Below, in pieces: positions 16,860 through 25,847 of a stretch of DNA of 64,000 nt. Under the pieces are notes generated by a model that was given only the letters and a program-made list of their open reading frames with translations, made no database searches and was not told where the DNA came from. Made by a program: the position numbers and the translations under genes. Each line of letters starts with the position of its first letter. Position 1 is the stretch's first letter. Source of the DNA: Acidobacteriota bacterium. Its GTDB lineage: Bacteria; Acidobacteriota; Vicinamibacteria; Marinacidobacterales; Marinacidobacteraceae. The DNA is taken from the NCBI GenBank assembly GCA_022826195.1, contig JAJDVI010000001.1, forward strand, positions 96,417-160,416, read 5' to 3'.

Positions 16860-19180
16860 GAGGGGCCGCGCACCGCGCCGCCGTCCGGATCGCCTGCCGG
16901 GGCGGTCCGGAATCCCACGTCGTCGAGCAGCACGGTTCCAGCGGTCTCCGGGTCGAGTCGGAGGCGGATGCCGATGACCGGGGGCGGCGCGGCGGGAGGC
17001 GGCGGTGCGGGCGCCGCGCCGGGCACGACGGGAGGCGGCGGCGGTGGCGGCGGCAGGAGGTTCCTGCCCGGTATCGCGACCGTCTGCGGGATCTCCTCGA
17101 CGATGCGGCGGTATCGCTCACGATTCATCCGGCGGGACTTCAGGAACTGGACCTCGAAGGGAGGTTCCGGAGAGATTGCATCCACGATCGCGAACGCCGG
17201 CCCTTCCACCTCGTCGGGAAACAGCAGTTGCACCGTCATCGCGATGGGCAGCCTCCGCGCCTCCGGTTCGGCGTCGGCTCCCGGCGCGTCCGGGTTCCAG
17301 ACCACGGAGAGGGTGAACTCGTCCTCGCCGGCCATCGCAATCGGTTCGGCCAGGTGGATCTCGTAGGCGGGATCCTCCGCCTGTTGGTCTCCGGAAACCT
17401 CGAGCCGGACGGCGGAGGTGGCCTGCTTCGAGCCGTCGCGGAAGAGGACCTCCTCCTCGCTCCAACCGGCGAGACCGCGAGCTTCGATCATGGCGCCCGC
17501 CGCGGTCCCGGTGGCGAGATGCAGGTCTTCCTCGAAGCCCGCGACGATGCGGGTGCGCGAGTCGGCGTACTGGCTCTGGTAGCGGGTCTCCGGAAGGAAC
17601 GGCGCCCCGGCGCGGTAGTCGCGGAGCAGCGGCACGAATTCCCCCTCTCCAAGGAGGGTGGCGCGCAGGAACGCCAGCACGTACACCTGAGCGATCCGCT
17701 GCTGTTCGGCCGCGGAGAGGAGCGGGGCGCGATTGAGCCAGAACATGCCCCAAAGACCCGAGTCCATGCCCCAGGTGCTGTTGAACTGGCCGTGGTTTCC
17801 GCGGTGCGCGACGACCCCCGCCTTCAGACGGAAGCCGAGGATTCCCTCGGAGCGCTCGGCAGCTCCGTCCAGCCGGGTCCGGTGGAACTGGCGGAGGCCG
17901 TGAAAGCTCGGCTCGTCGGTGTCGTAAGAGCCCTGGAGGGCCAGGAAGTTGACGTCCTGCAGCTCGATGCGCCGCGAGTAACGGCGGTCGATCTGGGCGA
18001 TCGCCACCACCGATTCGATTCCGAAGCCGTAGTCGAACCGGTAGTTCGCGTCATCCGGGAAGGAGGGAAGGTCGTTGAAGGCCGTGGCGATCGCCGCCGC
18101 CTCTCCACCGCGCGAGTGCCCGAGCAGCGCCACCCGGTCGAGGTCGAGGCGGTTGTAGAGGGGTGAGCGCGGGTCCCGGTTCCAGGTCCGGAACAGCCGG
18201 AGGTGCTCCAGCAGCAGGATCGCGCGCGCCGGCATCTCGCGCCCGCCGAAATCACCCGACCAGGTTCCGTTGAGGAAGTTGGCGTCGATGGACGCGGTCG
18301 CGATCCCGTGGCTCGCGAGGAGGTCGGCCAGGTAGTCGTAACCGGCGTCGGAGAAATCCTCCATGCGGTGGTTGCCGTGGACGATCAGCGCCACCGGACG
18401 CCGGTTCCCGGGGCCGGTGTCGGGGAGGTGGAGCCGGCCGGCGAGCGGCGCGTCCTCCAGCCCGAATCCCCACCACCATTCCCGGTGGGTCGCGCGAAAA
18501 CCACGCCACTCGGGGAGCACGCTGCTGAGGTCCACCGAAGGCGAGCGGATGGTCACCGCGTCTCCGTACTCCGGCCGGTAGGGATCCCGTCCGTTGCCGT
18601 ACGTCAGGAGGCGCACCGGATGGGGGCCGCGCGCCGCCGGATCTTCGGCGAGGACCGCGGGCGGATTGGGCTGGACCTGCGCCGGACGGACGTAGGGGTC
18701 CTCTCCGGCACCGAAGAACCACATTCCTCCGTAGGCCATGAGCCCGGCGCCCACCACCGCGAGCACCAGGCCGCCCCGGCCGTACGCCGGGCCGTGGGGG
18801 CGAAACACCATGGCGAGGCCGGAACCGACGAAGAACGGTCCGAGGAAGACGACCACCACGAGTCCCGGAAGGAGCGCCTCCGGCCAGCCGAAGATGGTGC
18901 TCCGGAGCAGCCAGAGGCTCGCTCCCGCCGCCACCAGCAGCAGGAAGGCGTCCGTGGAGAGCCACTCGACGAGACGCTCGGCTACCCGGCTCAGCCCGAC
19001 GAAGATCACGAGCGAGACCACGCCCGCCACGAGTCCCACGAGCGACCCCAGCAACCATCCCGGAATGGCCCCGAAGGAAACGGCCGCCAGCGCGTGCAGG
19101 ACGACCACGCCCAGGGCGCTCGTGGCCGCGCCGGCCACGAAATAGCGCCGGATCACCGGAGCGTAGTCGGGGCGTCGCAC
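16856..19180 (-). CDS. large membrane-anchored alpha/beta-hydrolase
   Basis: The 774-residue protein has about five membrane helices in residues 10-155. An alpha/beta-hydrolase domain follows with ALIVHGNHRM (oxyanion loop) and the nucleophile elbow LLGHSRGGEAA, and a histidine in VAHRGNHGQFN. The C-terminal domain is beta-rich and contains two proline tracts (eight then five or more prolines). Related hydrolases act on esters (chlorophyllase/PET-hydrolase-like), but none is this long. It is the first gene of the operon. The proline tracts would need EF-P for translation. Confidence 0.72.
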   Translation of the reverse strand: MRRPDYAPVIRRYFVAGAATSALGVVVLHALAAVSFGAIPGWLLGSLVGLVAGVVSLVIFVGLSRVAERLVEWLSTDAFLLLVAAGASLWLLRSTIFGWPEALLPGLVVVVFLGPFFVGSGLAMVFRPHGPAYGRGGLVLAVVGAGLMAYGGMWFFGAGEDPYVRPAQVQPNPPAVLAEDPAARGPHPVRLLTYGNGRDPYRPEYGDAVTIRSPSVDLSSVLPEWRGFRATHREWWWGFGLEDAPLAGRLHLPDTGPGNRRPVALIVHGNHRMEDFSDAGYDYLADLLASHGIATASIDANFLNGTWSGDFGGREMPARAILLLEHLRLFRTWNRDPRSPLYNRLDLDRVALLGHSRGGEAAAIATAFNDLPSFPDDANYRFDYGFGIESVVAIAQIDRRYSRRIELQDVNFLALQGSYDTDEPSFHGLRQFHRTRLDGAAERSEGILGFRLKAGVVAHRGNHGQFNSTWGMDSGLWGMFWLNRAPLLSAAEQQRIAQVYVLAFLRATLLGEGEFVPLLRDYRAGAPFLPETRYQSQYADSRTRIVAGFEEDLHLATGTAAGAMIEARGLAGWSEEEVLFRDGSKQATSAVRLEVSGDQQAEDPAYEIHLAEPIAMAGEDEFTLSVVWNPDAPGADAEPEARRLPIAMTVQLLFPDEVEGPAFAIVDAISPEPPFEVQFLKSRRMNRERYRRIVEEIPQTVAIPGRNLLPPPPPPPPVVPGAAPAPPPPAAPPPVIGIRLRLDPETAGTVLLDDVGFRTAPAGDPDGGAVRGPS

Positions 19181-19221
19181 TCTTCAGTCGCTCCTTCGCC
19201 TTGGCGGTGGTCCGGAATCGG

Positions 19222-19605
19222 TCAATCGCCTCCGCCTCGAAGGTAGTCGTCGGTCCCGTCCAGCCAGTCCTGCCGCGGCGGCGTGAAGATGTCCACGTCC
19301 AGGGTGTCTTCCAGCGCGATCGCCTTGTGCGGCACCCACGAGGGAAGGACCAGCACCTCGCCGGCCTTCACGTCGATCGGCTCCGAATCCTCGTCCTCGA
19401 TCCAGAAGCGGAGCACGCCGCTGATCACGTAGGTGATCTGTTCGTTGTCGTGCGAGTGCATCGGAACCACGGCGCCCTTGTCCAGATAGACGTGGGTGAG
19501 CATGGCCCGATCCGCGGTGATGATCCGGCGGCCGATCCGGTCGCTCAGGCGCTCCTTCTCCATGGCCTCCCAGCGGATGTGCCGTACTTGATCTCTCGCT
19601 GACAC
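19222..19605 (-). CDS. single-domain cupin
   Basis: The 127-residue protein is one double-stranded beta-helix. Metal ligands are visible as two histidines and the following Glu in VVPMHSHDNEQITYVI, and a later histidine in LPSWVPHKAI. Small cupins of this type can be dioxygenases, isomerases or sensors. The start is GTG at 19605, or an ATG about 14 codons later (MEKERLSDRIG). It lies 41 bp upstream of the giant hydrolase and may share its transcript. Function is unassigned. Confidence 0.78.
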   Translation of the reverse strand: MSARDQVRHIRWEAMEKERLSDRIGRRIITADRAMLTHVYLDKGAVVPMHSHDNEQITYVISGVLRFWIEDEDSEPIDVKAGEVLVLPSWVPHKAIALEDTLDVDIFTPPRQDWLDGTDDYLRGGGD

Positions 19606-19714
19606 GGGACCTTCCCTTCCCGCCCCCCGGGGGCGGATTCCGATGATATCGGGAACGCCGCCCTTCAGACCTGCGGCGCTCCACCACCGCGGAGCGCCGC
19701 CGCTCCCCCGCGAA

Positions 19715-20074
19715 TCAGGTCCAGTAGCCGACCTGGAGCCCCAGAACGACCCCGGCCGCGCCCACCACCAAGGGAAACGCGGCCAGCCCGAGCACCGCCC
19801 GGATCCCGAGGCCGAGGGAACCCGGAGCGAACACGAGGAGGCCCTGCACCAGGAACGTCCCGTAGAGGGCGCCGTAGGCCACGTTCGGCTGGGCGCAGAA
19901 GGGACAGTCGGGAGGGCCGGGCGTCTGGATGTTGCAAAACGCGGCCCCGCCGTTCCAGATCGAGACGCAGCCGCAGTCGTAGATCACGTGGCAGACGTTC
20001 AGGAAGAACGTCGCCGCCACCGCGACCAGCGGCGCCAGCACGGCCGCCCTTGTCGCGAGTTTCCGGAGATTCAT
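19715..20074 (-). CDS. small Cys-rich membrane protein, unknown function
   Basis: The 119-residue protein has an N-terminal helix, a loop with six cysteines (NVCHVIYDCGC, AFCNIQTPGPPDCPFC), then two more helices. The paired cysteines and CPFC look like disulfide or metal sites, so an extracytoplasmic redox or metal role is possible. I do not recognise the family. The codon structure is good and no overlapping gene competes. It stands alone, divergent from the ABC importer. Confidence 0.6.
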   Translation of the reverse strand: MNLRKLATRAAVLAPLVAVAATFFLNVCHVIYDCGCVSIWNGGAAFCNIQTPGPPDCPFCAQPNVAYGALYGTFLVQGLLVFAPGSLGLGIRAVLGLAAFPLVVGAAGVVLGLQVGYWT

Positions 20075-20174
20075 CTGTCTGCGCTCGGCGGGAGTCTAAG
20101 CGGACTGCCGGACGCGGAGGAACCGCGGCGTTTCGTTCCAGCCGGACTCCCCGCCCATAGAATTCGTCCCGCAC

Positions 20175-21029
20175 ATGGACCGGAGCAGGCGACGGGTCGC
20201 TGGCCTGCTGCTCCTGCCGGCCCTCCTGGTGGTGGCGGTGGTCGCCGCGGTTCCCATCGGCCTGTTGTTCCGGGTGGCGCTCTACCCCCCCGGCCCGGTC
20301 GCGCCGCTGAGCGGGGGTCCGGAACTCGATTCCTTCGCCGGATTGCTGAGCGCTCCGTATCCGTCGGTCGCGCTGCGGACGCTCCGCCTTTCGCTCCTCA
20401 CCACGGTCCTGGTCACGCTTCTCGGCTTTCCGGTCGCGCTCTTCCTCTCCCGCTCGCGGGGGCTCTCCCGCCGGATCCAGACGCTGCTGATCGTCTCGCC
20501 GCTCCTGATGTCGGTGGTGGTGCGCGCCTACGGCTGGATGCTGATCCTCGGCCGCCAGGGGTTCGTCGGAGAGACGCTCGCGGCGCTCTCGCTTCCCCGC
20601 GTCGGCCTCCTGCACACCGAAACCGCCGTGCTGCTCGCCCTGACCGAGTCGTTTCTCCCGTTCATGATCCTCGCGCTGGCGGCGAGCCTCGACCGGATCG
20701 ATCCCGACCTCCTGGCCGCCGCCCGCGGACTGGGAGCCTCGTCGGCGCGCACCTTCTTCGCGGTCGTGGTGCCCCTCGCCCTCCCCGGCTTCGTGGCCGG
20801 AGCGAGCTTCGTCCTGGTGGGAAGCCTCTCCGCGTACGCCGTCCCCGCCCTGCTCGGCGGGTCGGCGGCCCGGACCTTCGTCATGGAGATCTACGAACTC
20901 GTCACCATCAGCTTCGACTGGCCCACGGCGGCCGCCGCCTCCGTCGTCCTGCTGCTCTTCGCCTCGGCGCTCCTCGGCGGAGCGGCGCTCCTGAGCCGCC
21001 GCCGGTCGGCGCGCACCTTCGGGACCTAG
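20175..21029 (+). CDS. ABC importer permease, PotB-like
   Basis: The 284-residue inner-membrane permease has about six helices and the EAA loop LLAAARGLGASSARTFFAVVVPLALPG that docks on the ATPase. It is the first gene of a five-gene operon with a second permease, binding protein, MmgE/PrpD-like enzyme and ATPase. The family imports polyamines, 2-aminoethylphosphonate, iron or similar small cations. TAGAAT at 20158-20163 would give a nearly leaderless mRNA. Confidence 0.88.
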   Translation: MDRSRRRVAGLLLLPALLVVAVVAAVPIGLLFRVALYPPGPVAPLSGGPELDSFAGLLSAPYPSVALRTLRLSLLTTVLVTLLGFPVALFLSRSRGLSRRIQTLLIVSPLLMSVVVRAYGWMLILGRQGFVGETLAALSLPRVGLLHTETAVLLALTESFLPFMILALAASLDRIDPDLLAAARGLGASSARTFFAVVVPLALPGFVAGASFVLVGSLSAYAVPALLGGSAARTFVMEIYELVTISFDWPTAAAASVVLLLFASALLGGAALLSRRRSARTFGT

Positions 21030-21041
21030 GAGCTCCGGGAA

Positions 21042-21896
21042 ATGGCGATGCGCATCGCACTGGGAGCCGCCGCGGCCGTCGCCTACGCGGTGCTCCTCCT
21101 GGCGCCCCTCGCCGTGATCGTCTATTCCGTGAGTCCGGGGGCGGCGCTCGAGATCCCGCCGTCGGGCGTCAGTCTTCGCTGGTACGCGGGCCTTGCCGAC
21201 CAGCCGCGCCTCATTTCCGGCCTCTTCACGAGTCTGCTGCTGGGCGGGATCGCGACGGGCGCGGCCCTCGTCACCGGCATCCCGGCGGCGCTCGCGCTCA
21301 CGCGGGGGTCGCTCCCGGGACGCGAGGCCTTCCTCGCCGTCCTCCTGTCCCCGCTGAGTCTCCCCGGTCTCGTGCTCGGTCTCGGCGTGCTGACGAGCGC
21401 CGCCGTGCTCGCGAACGCCACCGGCATCCGGACCGCCGGGACGCTCCTGCCGCTGGTCGCCGCCCACCTGCTCATCACCATCCCGTGGGTCGTCCGCAGC
21501 GTGGCCGCCTCGCTCGAGTCCACCGATCCGGCGCTCGAGGACCAGGCCCGCAGCCTGGGCGCCGGCCCCTTCGCGACCCTCTTCCTCGTCACCCTGCCGA
21601 GCGCCCGCGCGGGTATCGTTGCCGGCGCCGTGTCCGCCTTCGTGATCTCTTTCGGCAACTTCGCGCTGTCCCTGCTGCTTGCCAGCGGGCGGACCGTCAC
21701 CCTGCCGGTGGCCATCTACGAGACCGTGGACCGGTACCAGGACCCCACCGTCGCCGCGGTGAGCACCCTCACCATCGCCGCCGCGGTGGGCGCCGCGGTG
21801 CTGACGGATCGAATCTCCGGGCCGCTCAGGACCCGGGACGCCTCCTCCCGAAGCGGCCGGCAGGCGGACCCGGCCGCGCCCGAACCGGCCCGATGA
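21042..21896 (+). CDS. ABC importer permease, PotC-like
   Basis: The 284-residue permease has the EAA motif LEDQARSLGAGPFATLFLVTLP and follows the PotB-like gene by 12 bp with a GGAGCTCCGGGAA spacer. The pair PotB/PotC-like is typical of heterodimeric permeases in the spermidine/putrescine-type class. Its stop overlaps the binding-protein start (ATGA), supporting coupled translation. Confidence 0.88.
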   Translation: MAMRIALGAAAAVAYAVLLLAPLAVIVYSVSPGAALEIPPSGVSLRWYAGLADQPRLISGLFTSLLLGGIATGAALVTGIPAALALTRGSLPGREAFLAVLLSPLSLPGLVLGLGVLTSAAVLANATGIRTAGTLLPLVAAHLLITIPWVVRSVAASLESTDPALEDQARSLGAGPFATLFLVTLPSARAGIVAGAVSAFVISFGNFALSLLLASGRTVTLPVAIYETVDRYQDPTVAAVSTLTIAAAVGAAVLTDRISGPLRTRDASSRSGRQADPAAPEPAR

Positions 21897-22948
21897 CCTC
21901 CGGGAGGCGCCCGCCGCCGCGTTTCGCGGCCGCGCACCTTCTGCTGGCCGTGGCGGCGGCGCACGTGCCCCTCGGATGCGGCGGCCCCACGGGAGAAGAC
22001 CTGGTGATCGCGGTCCCACCGGGCCGGATCGCCGATCTCGAGAACTACTTCGCCGGCCCGTTCGAGACGGCAACGGGGGCCCGTGTCATCCCGGTGGGAC
22101 TCCGTTCCGCCGAGCAGGCGGCCCGGGTGCGCGTCGAGAGCGGCAATCCGTCGCTGGACGTCCTCTGGATCGACGCCGGAGAAGCGGCGCTGCTCGCGAA
22201 CGAGGGCCTCGTCGAGACTCCCTTCGATCCGGAGACCCCGGCGGAGGGAGGACTGCGCGTCCCCAATGCCGCGTGGGCCGACCCGGATGCCTGGTTCAGC
22301 CAGCGGGCGCTCCCGGCCACGTTCGCCTCCGCCATCGGGTTTCTCTACAACACCACGCATTTCGCCTCCCCCCCGGCTTCCTGGACGGCGCTGGAAGACC
22401 CCGCGCTCGAGGGCCGGCTCGCCCTGTTCGGGTTCGGGAGCACGCTCGGGCCGCTCACCGTCGCCGCCCTGGCGCGCATCGACGCGGGGAACGAGACGGA
22501 CGCGGACGCGGGGTTTCGGAGACTCGGCCGGCTCCGGAACAACGTCCTGGTGTACGGCACCAGCGGACCCGCCAACAACCAGTTGGTCGCCCAGGGCGAA
22601 GCCTGGCTCACCCTGGGCCTGCCCTCCCAGGCGCGCCACCTTGCCGCCGAGGGCGCGCCGGTGGGATGGGCGGCCCCGGCCGAAGGGGCGATCGCCCTGC
22701 CCCAGGGGATCCAGATCGTGACCGGAACCCGGCGCCCCGAACTCGCGCGCGCGTTCGCGGACTACATGTTCTCCCCCGAGGCGCAGCGGATCGCCGCCCG
22801 CGAACTCCAGTTGGTGCCGTCACGCAGCGACACCGAGATTCCGCCCGGCCTGCCGCCGCCCGACGCGCTCATGCGGCTCGATATGGTGACCCTGGGTGAC
22901 CTGCGTCCCTCGTGGGCCACCCGCTTCCGCCGCGAGGTGATTCCCTGA
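21893..22948 (+). CDS. ABC importer substrate-binding protein
   Basis: The 351-residue protein has a hydrophobic N-terminal segment ending in a cysteine (LGCGG), so it is probably a lipoprotein although -3 is not leucine. The mature part has the bacterial extracellular solute-binding fold: DVLWIDAGEAALLANEGLVE, SAIGFLYNTTHF, a hinge region, and a C-terminal FADYMFSPEAQRIAA. This resembles the PotD/iron/phosphonate binding class. The substrate cannot be deduced. It is coupled to both neighbouring genes. Confidence 0.85.
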   Translation: MTSGRRPPPRFAAAHLLLAVAAAHVPLGCGGPTGEDLVIAVPPGRIADLENYFAGPFETATGARVIPVGLRSAEQAARVRVESGNPSLDVLWIDAGEAALLANEGLVETPFDPETPAEGGLRVPNAAWADPDAWFSQRALPATFASAIGFLYNTTHFASPPASWTALEDPALEGRLALFGFGSTLGPLTVAALARIDAGNETDADAGFRRLGRLRNNVLVYGTSGPANNQLVAQGEAWLTLGLPSQARHLAAEGAPVGWAAPAEGAIALPQGIQIVTGTRRPELARAFADYMFSPEAQRIAARELQLVPSRSDTEIPPGLPPPDALMRLDMVTLGDLRPSWATRFRREVIP

Positions 22949-22950
22949 TC

Positions 22951-24603
22951 ATGACCCCCGAAGGCCCGGATGTCTCCCGGGAGAGCGTCGCTGCGCTCGT
23001 CGACTGTCTGATGCCGCATCCCGCCGCGCTCGGGTCCCGCGCCGCCGGGTTCAGGGGCTGGCTGGAGCGGCTCGCCCAGGGTTGGGTCCGGGCCGGGATC
23101 ACCGGACCGCGGGCGCCGGTTCCCGAAGGAGCCGCGGGGCCGCCGGCCCCGGCGGACGTGGACCCCGACGCCATCAACCTGGTCGGAGCGACCCATCTGG
23201 AAGACGTTCGCGACGCGGCGGAGTGGGCGGCGAGCGCGCGATTCCTGGCCAACGAGCGGCGCGGGGCCATGACCCTGCTCACCGACGTGCTCGCCATTGG
23301 CGCCGCGGAGCCGTTGCCGGCCTTCCTTGACGGCACCGAGGCGAGGGGCGTCCTCGACGCCTTCCCCGGCGACTCCGTTCCGTCCGCAACGCTGTGGCGG
23401 CCCGTGGAGGGCCGCAGTTCGGCGGGAATCTGGTCCGCGATGGTGTGGAACCGGCTCGTGGGAGATCCCCAGGAACTGCATGCCGGGCCGGAGTGCGTCG
23501 CGGCCGCGGTAGCGGCCGCCGAGGCGCGCGACCGCACCCTTGGCGAACTTCTCGACGCGATCGTGGTCGGCTGCGGCATCGGAAGCTGGCACCGGGACGC
23601 GGTCGGGACGGCGATGGAGGAGGCCGGAATTCACTCACCGGGCGCGCTCGCGCCCGTGGCCACCGCCGCCGCGGTCGGCCGTCTCGAGGGAACCGGGGCC
23701 CGGAATCTTGCGCAGAGCATCCGGCGCGCCAGCGCGCTCACCCCGCTGCATCCGTACCGGGCCTTCAGCGACGGCGCGAGCGCCAAGCTGCTCTACGGCG
23801 CCTTCGGTCAGCTTCTTGGCGCGGCCGCCACGCTCAGCATCAAGAATCCCATCGGGCTCCTTCCCGCGCCCTCGCTTTCCCGCCGCTCACGCCAGCCGGG
23901 AGTCGCATCCTTCGATCCGCGCACCGCGACGAGGGCGATCCACACGGTCGCACTCAAGAAGTTCCCCGGTTCACGGGCCGTGCAGTCCGTACTCGCCGCC
24001 ATGGAAAAGCTGCCCCGGATCGACCCGGGGAGCGTGGAGTCGATCTCGGTCGAAACCTATCCCTTCTCGGCGACCGTGTCCGGCTGGTCCCGCCCGGACA
24101 CCGGACCGATCGCCATGCAGAGCCACATCCCCACGGCGGTCGCCCTGTGGCTCGAGGCCCGCTACCGGCGGGCTCCCTTCAGCGCGGACCACTATCCGCG
24201 GTTTCGGGATCCGGCAACGATCACGCTCGCCGAGCGGGTCACCGTGCAGGCGCACGAGTTCGGCCAGGCGGGCGCACCGTCGAGCCGCCGTATCCGCTGG
24301 GCGAAGGTGACCATCCGGTCCAGGGCCAGTCCCGACCTGACGGCCTCTTCCGGCCCTCCCTTCGCGCCTCCGCCACCGGGAGCCATCCGCGACCGCTTCG
24401 CGAACCTGACCCGCGGCGCGGCCGTGCGCGACCCGCATCAGTTCCCCTACTCGGCGCCCGTGCGCAGCTTTCTGGGCCAGGAACTGCCGGATACGCCGCA
24501 GGAGCCGGCGGCGACGGTCCTTCCCCCCGTGGAGCCCACCGGGTCCGGCGACCCGGCCGAGGAGTCGGACGGCCGGGCCGACTCGCTCTTCGGACAGTCG
24601 TGA
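22951..24603 (+). CDS. MmgE/PrpD-family protein in the importer operon
   Basis: ATG at 22951, just after the binding-protein stop, gives 550 residues. It shows the MmgE/PrpD pattern: VVGCGIGSWHRDAVG, EAGIHSPGALAPVATAAAVG (the family's HxTG region changed to HSPG), LTPLHPYRAFSDGASAK, ALKKFPGSRAVQSVLA. Relatives are 2-methylcitrate dehydratase and cis-aconitate decarboxylase; PrpD-like proteins may also isomerise other polycarboxylates. Position between binding protein and ATPase suggests it acts on the imported compound. The 90-residue Pro/Ser/Asp-rich C-terminal tail is unusual. Confidence 0.75.
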   Translation: MTPEGPDVSRESVAALVDCLMPHPAALGSRAAGFRGWLERLAQGWVRAGITGPRAPVPEGAAGPPAPADVDPDAINLVGATHLEDVRDAAEWAASARFLANERRGAMTLLTDVLAIGAAEPLPAFLDGTEARGVLDAFPGDSVPSATLWRPVEGRSSAGIWSAMVWNRLVGDPQELHAGPECVAAAVAAAEARDRTLGELLDAIVVGCGIGSWHRDAVGTAMEEAGIHSPGALAPVATAAAVGRLEGTGARNLAQSIRRASALTPLHPYRAFSDGASAKLLYGAFGQLLGAAATLSIKNPIGLLPAPSLSRRSRQPGVASFDPRTATRAIHTVALKKFPGSRAVQSVLAAMEKLPRIDPGSVESISVETYPFSATVSGWSRPDTGPIAMQSHIPTAVALWLEARYRRAPFSADHYPRFRDPATITLAERVTVQAHEFGQAGAPSSRRIRWAKVTIRSRASPDLTASSGPPFAPPPPGAIRDRFANLTRGAAVRDPHQFPYSAPVRSFLGQELPDTPQEPAATVLPPVEPTGSGDPAEESDGRADSLFGQS

Positions 24604-25703
24604 ACCCACGCGACGCCGGGCTCGCACTCGAAGGCCTCGGCAAACGCTTCGGCGAGACCGAATCGGTTTCGGACGTGACGCTGCGGGTGGGACGCGGCGA
24701 GCTGATGGCCCTGCTCGGCTCCAGCGGGGCGGGCAAGTCCACCATCCTGCGCTGCATCGCCGGACATCTGGAGCCGGACTCGGGGGAGGTCTGGATCGGG
24801 GGCGAGCTGATGGATCAGGCGCCGCCGGAAAACCGGAACGTGGGAATGGTCTTCCAGAGCTACGCCCTCTTCCCTCACCTGAGCCTCCGGAGGAACGTCG
24901 CGTTCGGCCCCGAACGGCGGGGAGCCTCCCGCAGCGCCGCCGCGGACCTCGCGGGGGAGATGCTGGAACGGGTGGGTCTGCTGGAACTCGCGGACCGCTA
25001 TCCCCGCGAGATTTCGGGAGGGGAACAGCAGCGGGTCGCCGTCGCCCGGGCGCTCGCGATCCGTCCCGAGGTGCTGCTCCTCGACGAACCGCTGTCGAGC
25101 CTCGATCAGACCCTGCGGCGCGAACTGCGGTCGCTCCTGCGCAGCCTGCAGCGGTCTTTCGAAGCGACGACGGTCTGGGTCACCCACGACCAGGAAGAGG
25201 CGCTGACCGTCGCCGACCGGGTGGCCGTCCTGAACCGGGGCCGGCTCCAGCAGGTCGGGACGCCCCTCGAGCTCCATACCCGGCCGGCCAACACGTTCGT
25301 GGCCAGTTTCGTCGGCAAGATGAACCTGCTCCCCGCCCTCCCCGAGAAGGGCGAACCGGGCGCCTTCCGGCTACCCGGCGGTCCGGTGTTGCGCGCGGAA
25401 CGGGACGGCGGCCAACCCGCCGGTACCGCGAGGTCCGGAGCCGCGGACGACGAGGTGCTCCTCGCCATGCGGCCCGAAGTGGTCCAGATCGGCCACCCGC
25501 CGGCGGCGCCCGGGTTCAACCGGATCGGGGCCACCGTCCGGCGCATCTCCTTCCTCGGGGACCGCCTGGAGATCGAACTCGAACTCGAGGGGGGAACCCG
25601 GCTGCTCGCCCGCGGCAACTCCCTGTTCGAGAGTCTCGCCCGGGAAGGCGACGCGGTCCGGCTCTACTGGCCCGTCGCCGACACGCGGATCCTTGTCCCG
25701 TAG
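24600..25703 (+). CDS. ABC importer ATPase, PotA-like
   Basis: GTG at 24600 overlaps the MmgE/PrpD-like stop (GTGA). The 367-residue ATPase has Walker A GSSGAGKST, Q-loop MVFQSYALFPHLSLRRNV, signature ISGGEQQRVAVARAL, Walker B LLLDEPLSSLD and the H-loop VTHDQEEALTVADRV. The C-terminal regulatory TOBE-like domain (residues about 240-367) matches the PotA/FbpC/MalK class. It powers the two permeases encoded upstream. Confidence 0.93.
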   Translation: MNPRDAGLALEGLGKRFGETESVSDVTLRVGRGELMALLGSSGAGKSTILRCIAGHLEPDSGEVWIGGELMDQAPPENRNVGMVFQSYALFPHLSLRRNVAFGPERRGASRSAAADLAGEMLERVGLLELADRYPREISGGEQQRVAVARALAIRPEVLLLDEPLSSLDQTLRRELRSLLRSLQRSFEATTVWVTHDQEEALTVADRVAVLNRGRLQQVGTPLELHTRPANTFVASFVGKMNLLPALPEKGEPGAFRLPGGPVLRAERDGGQPAGTARSGAADDEVLLAMRPEVVQIGHPPAAPGFNRIGATVRRISFLGDRLEIELELEGGTRLLARGNSLFESLAREGDAVRLYWPVADTRILVP

Positions 25704-25710
25704 GGCCGAT

Positions 25711-25840
25711 CGGAGCGCCGGCCTCCGGCCGGCATCGCGGCCCGCGAGGGCCGCGACAATGCCCATGCACCGGGAGGGCGCAGCGCCATCGGCGCTGGTT
25801 TCGCGCTCCCGCGCGATGCCGGCCGGAGGCCGGCGCTCCG
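25711..25840. repeat. inverted pair of two-hairpin repeats with 29-bp perfect arms
   Basis: The first arm (25711-25739) is the exact reverse complement of the second (25812-25840). Each arm contains GCCGGCC-TCC-GGCCGGC. The 72-bp centre holds two more stems: CGCGGCCC-GCGA-GGGCCGCG on the left and CAGCGCC-ATC-GGCGCTG on the right. It therefore reads as two head-to-head units. It fills the gap between the convergent ATPase and glycerol kinase genes. Confidence 0.85.
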
Positions 25841-25847
25841 AGCCTGC

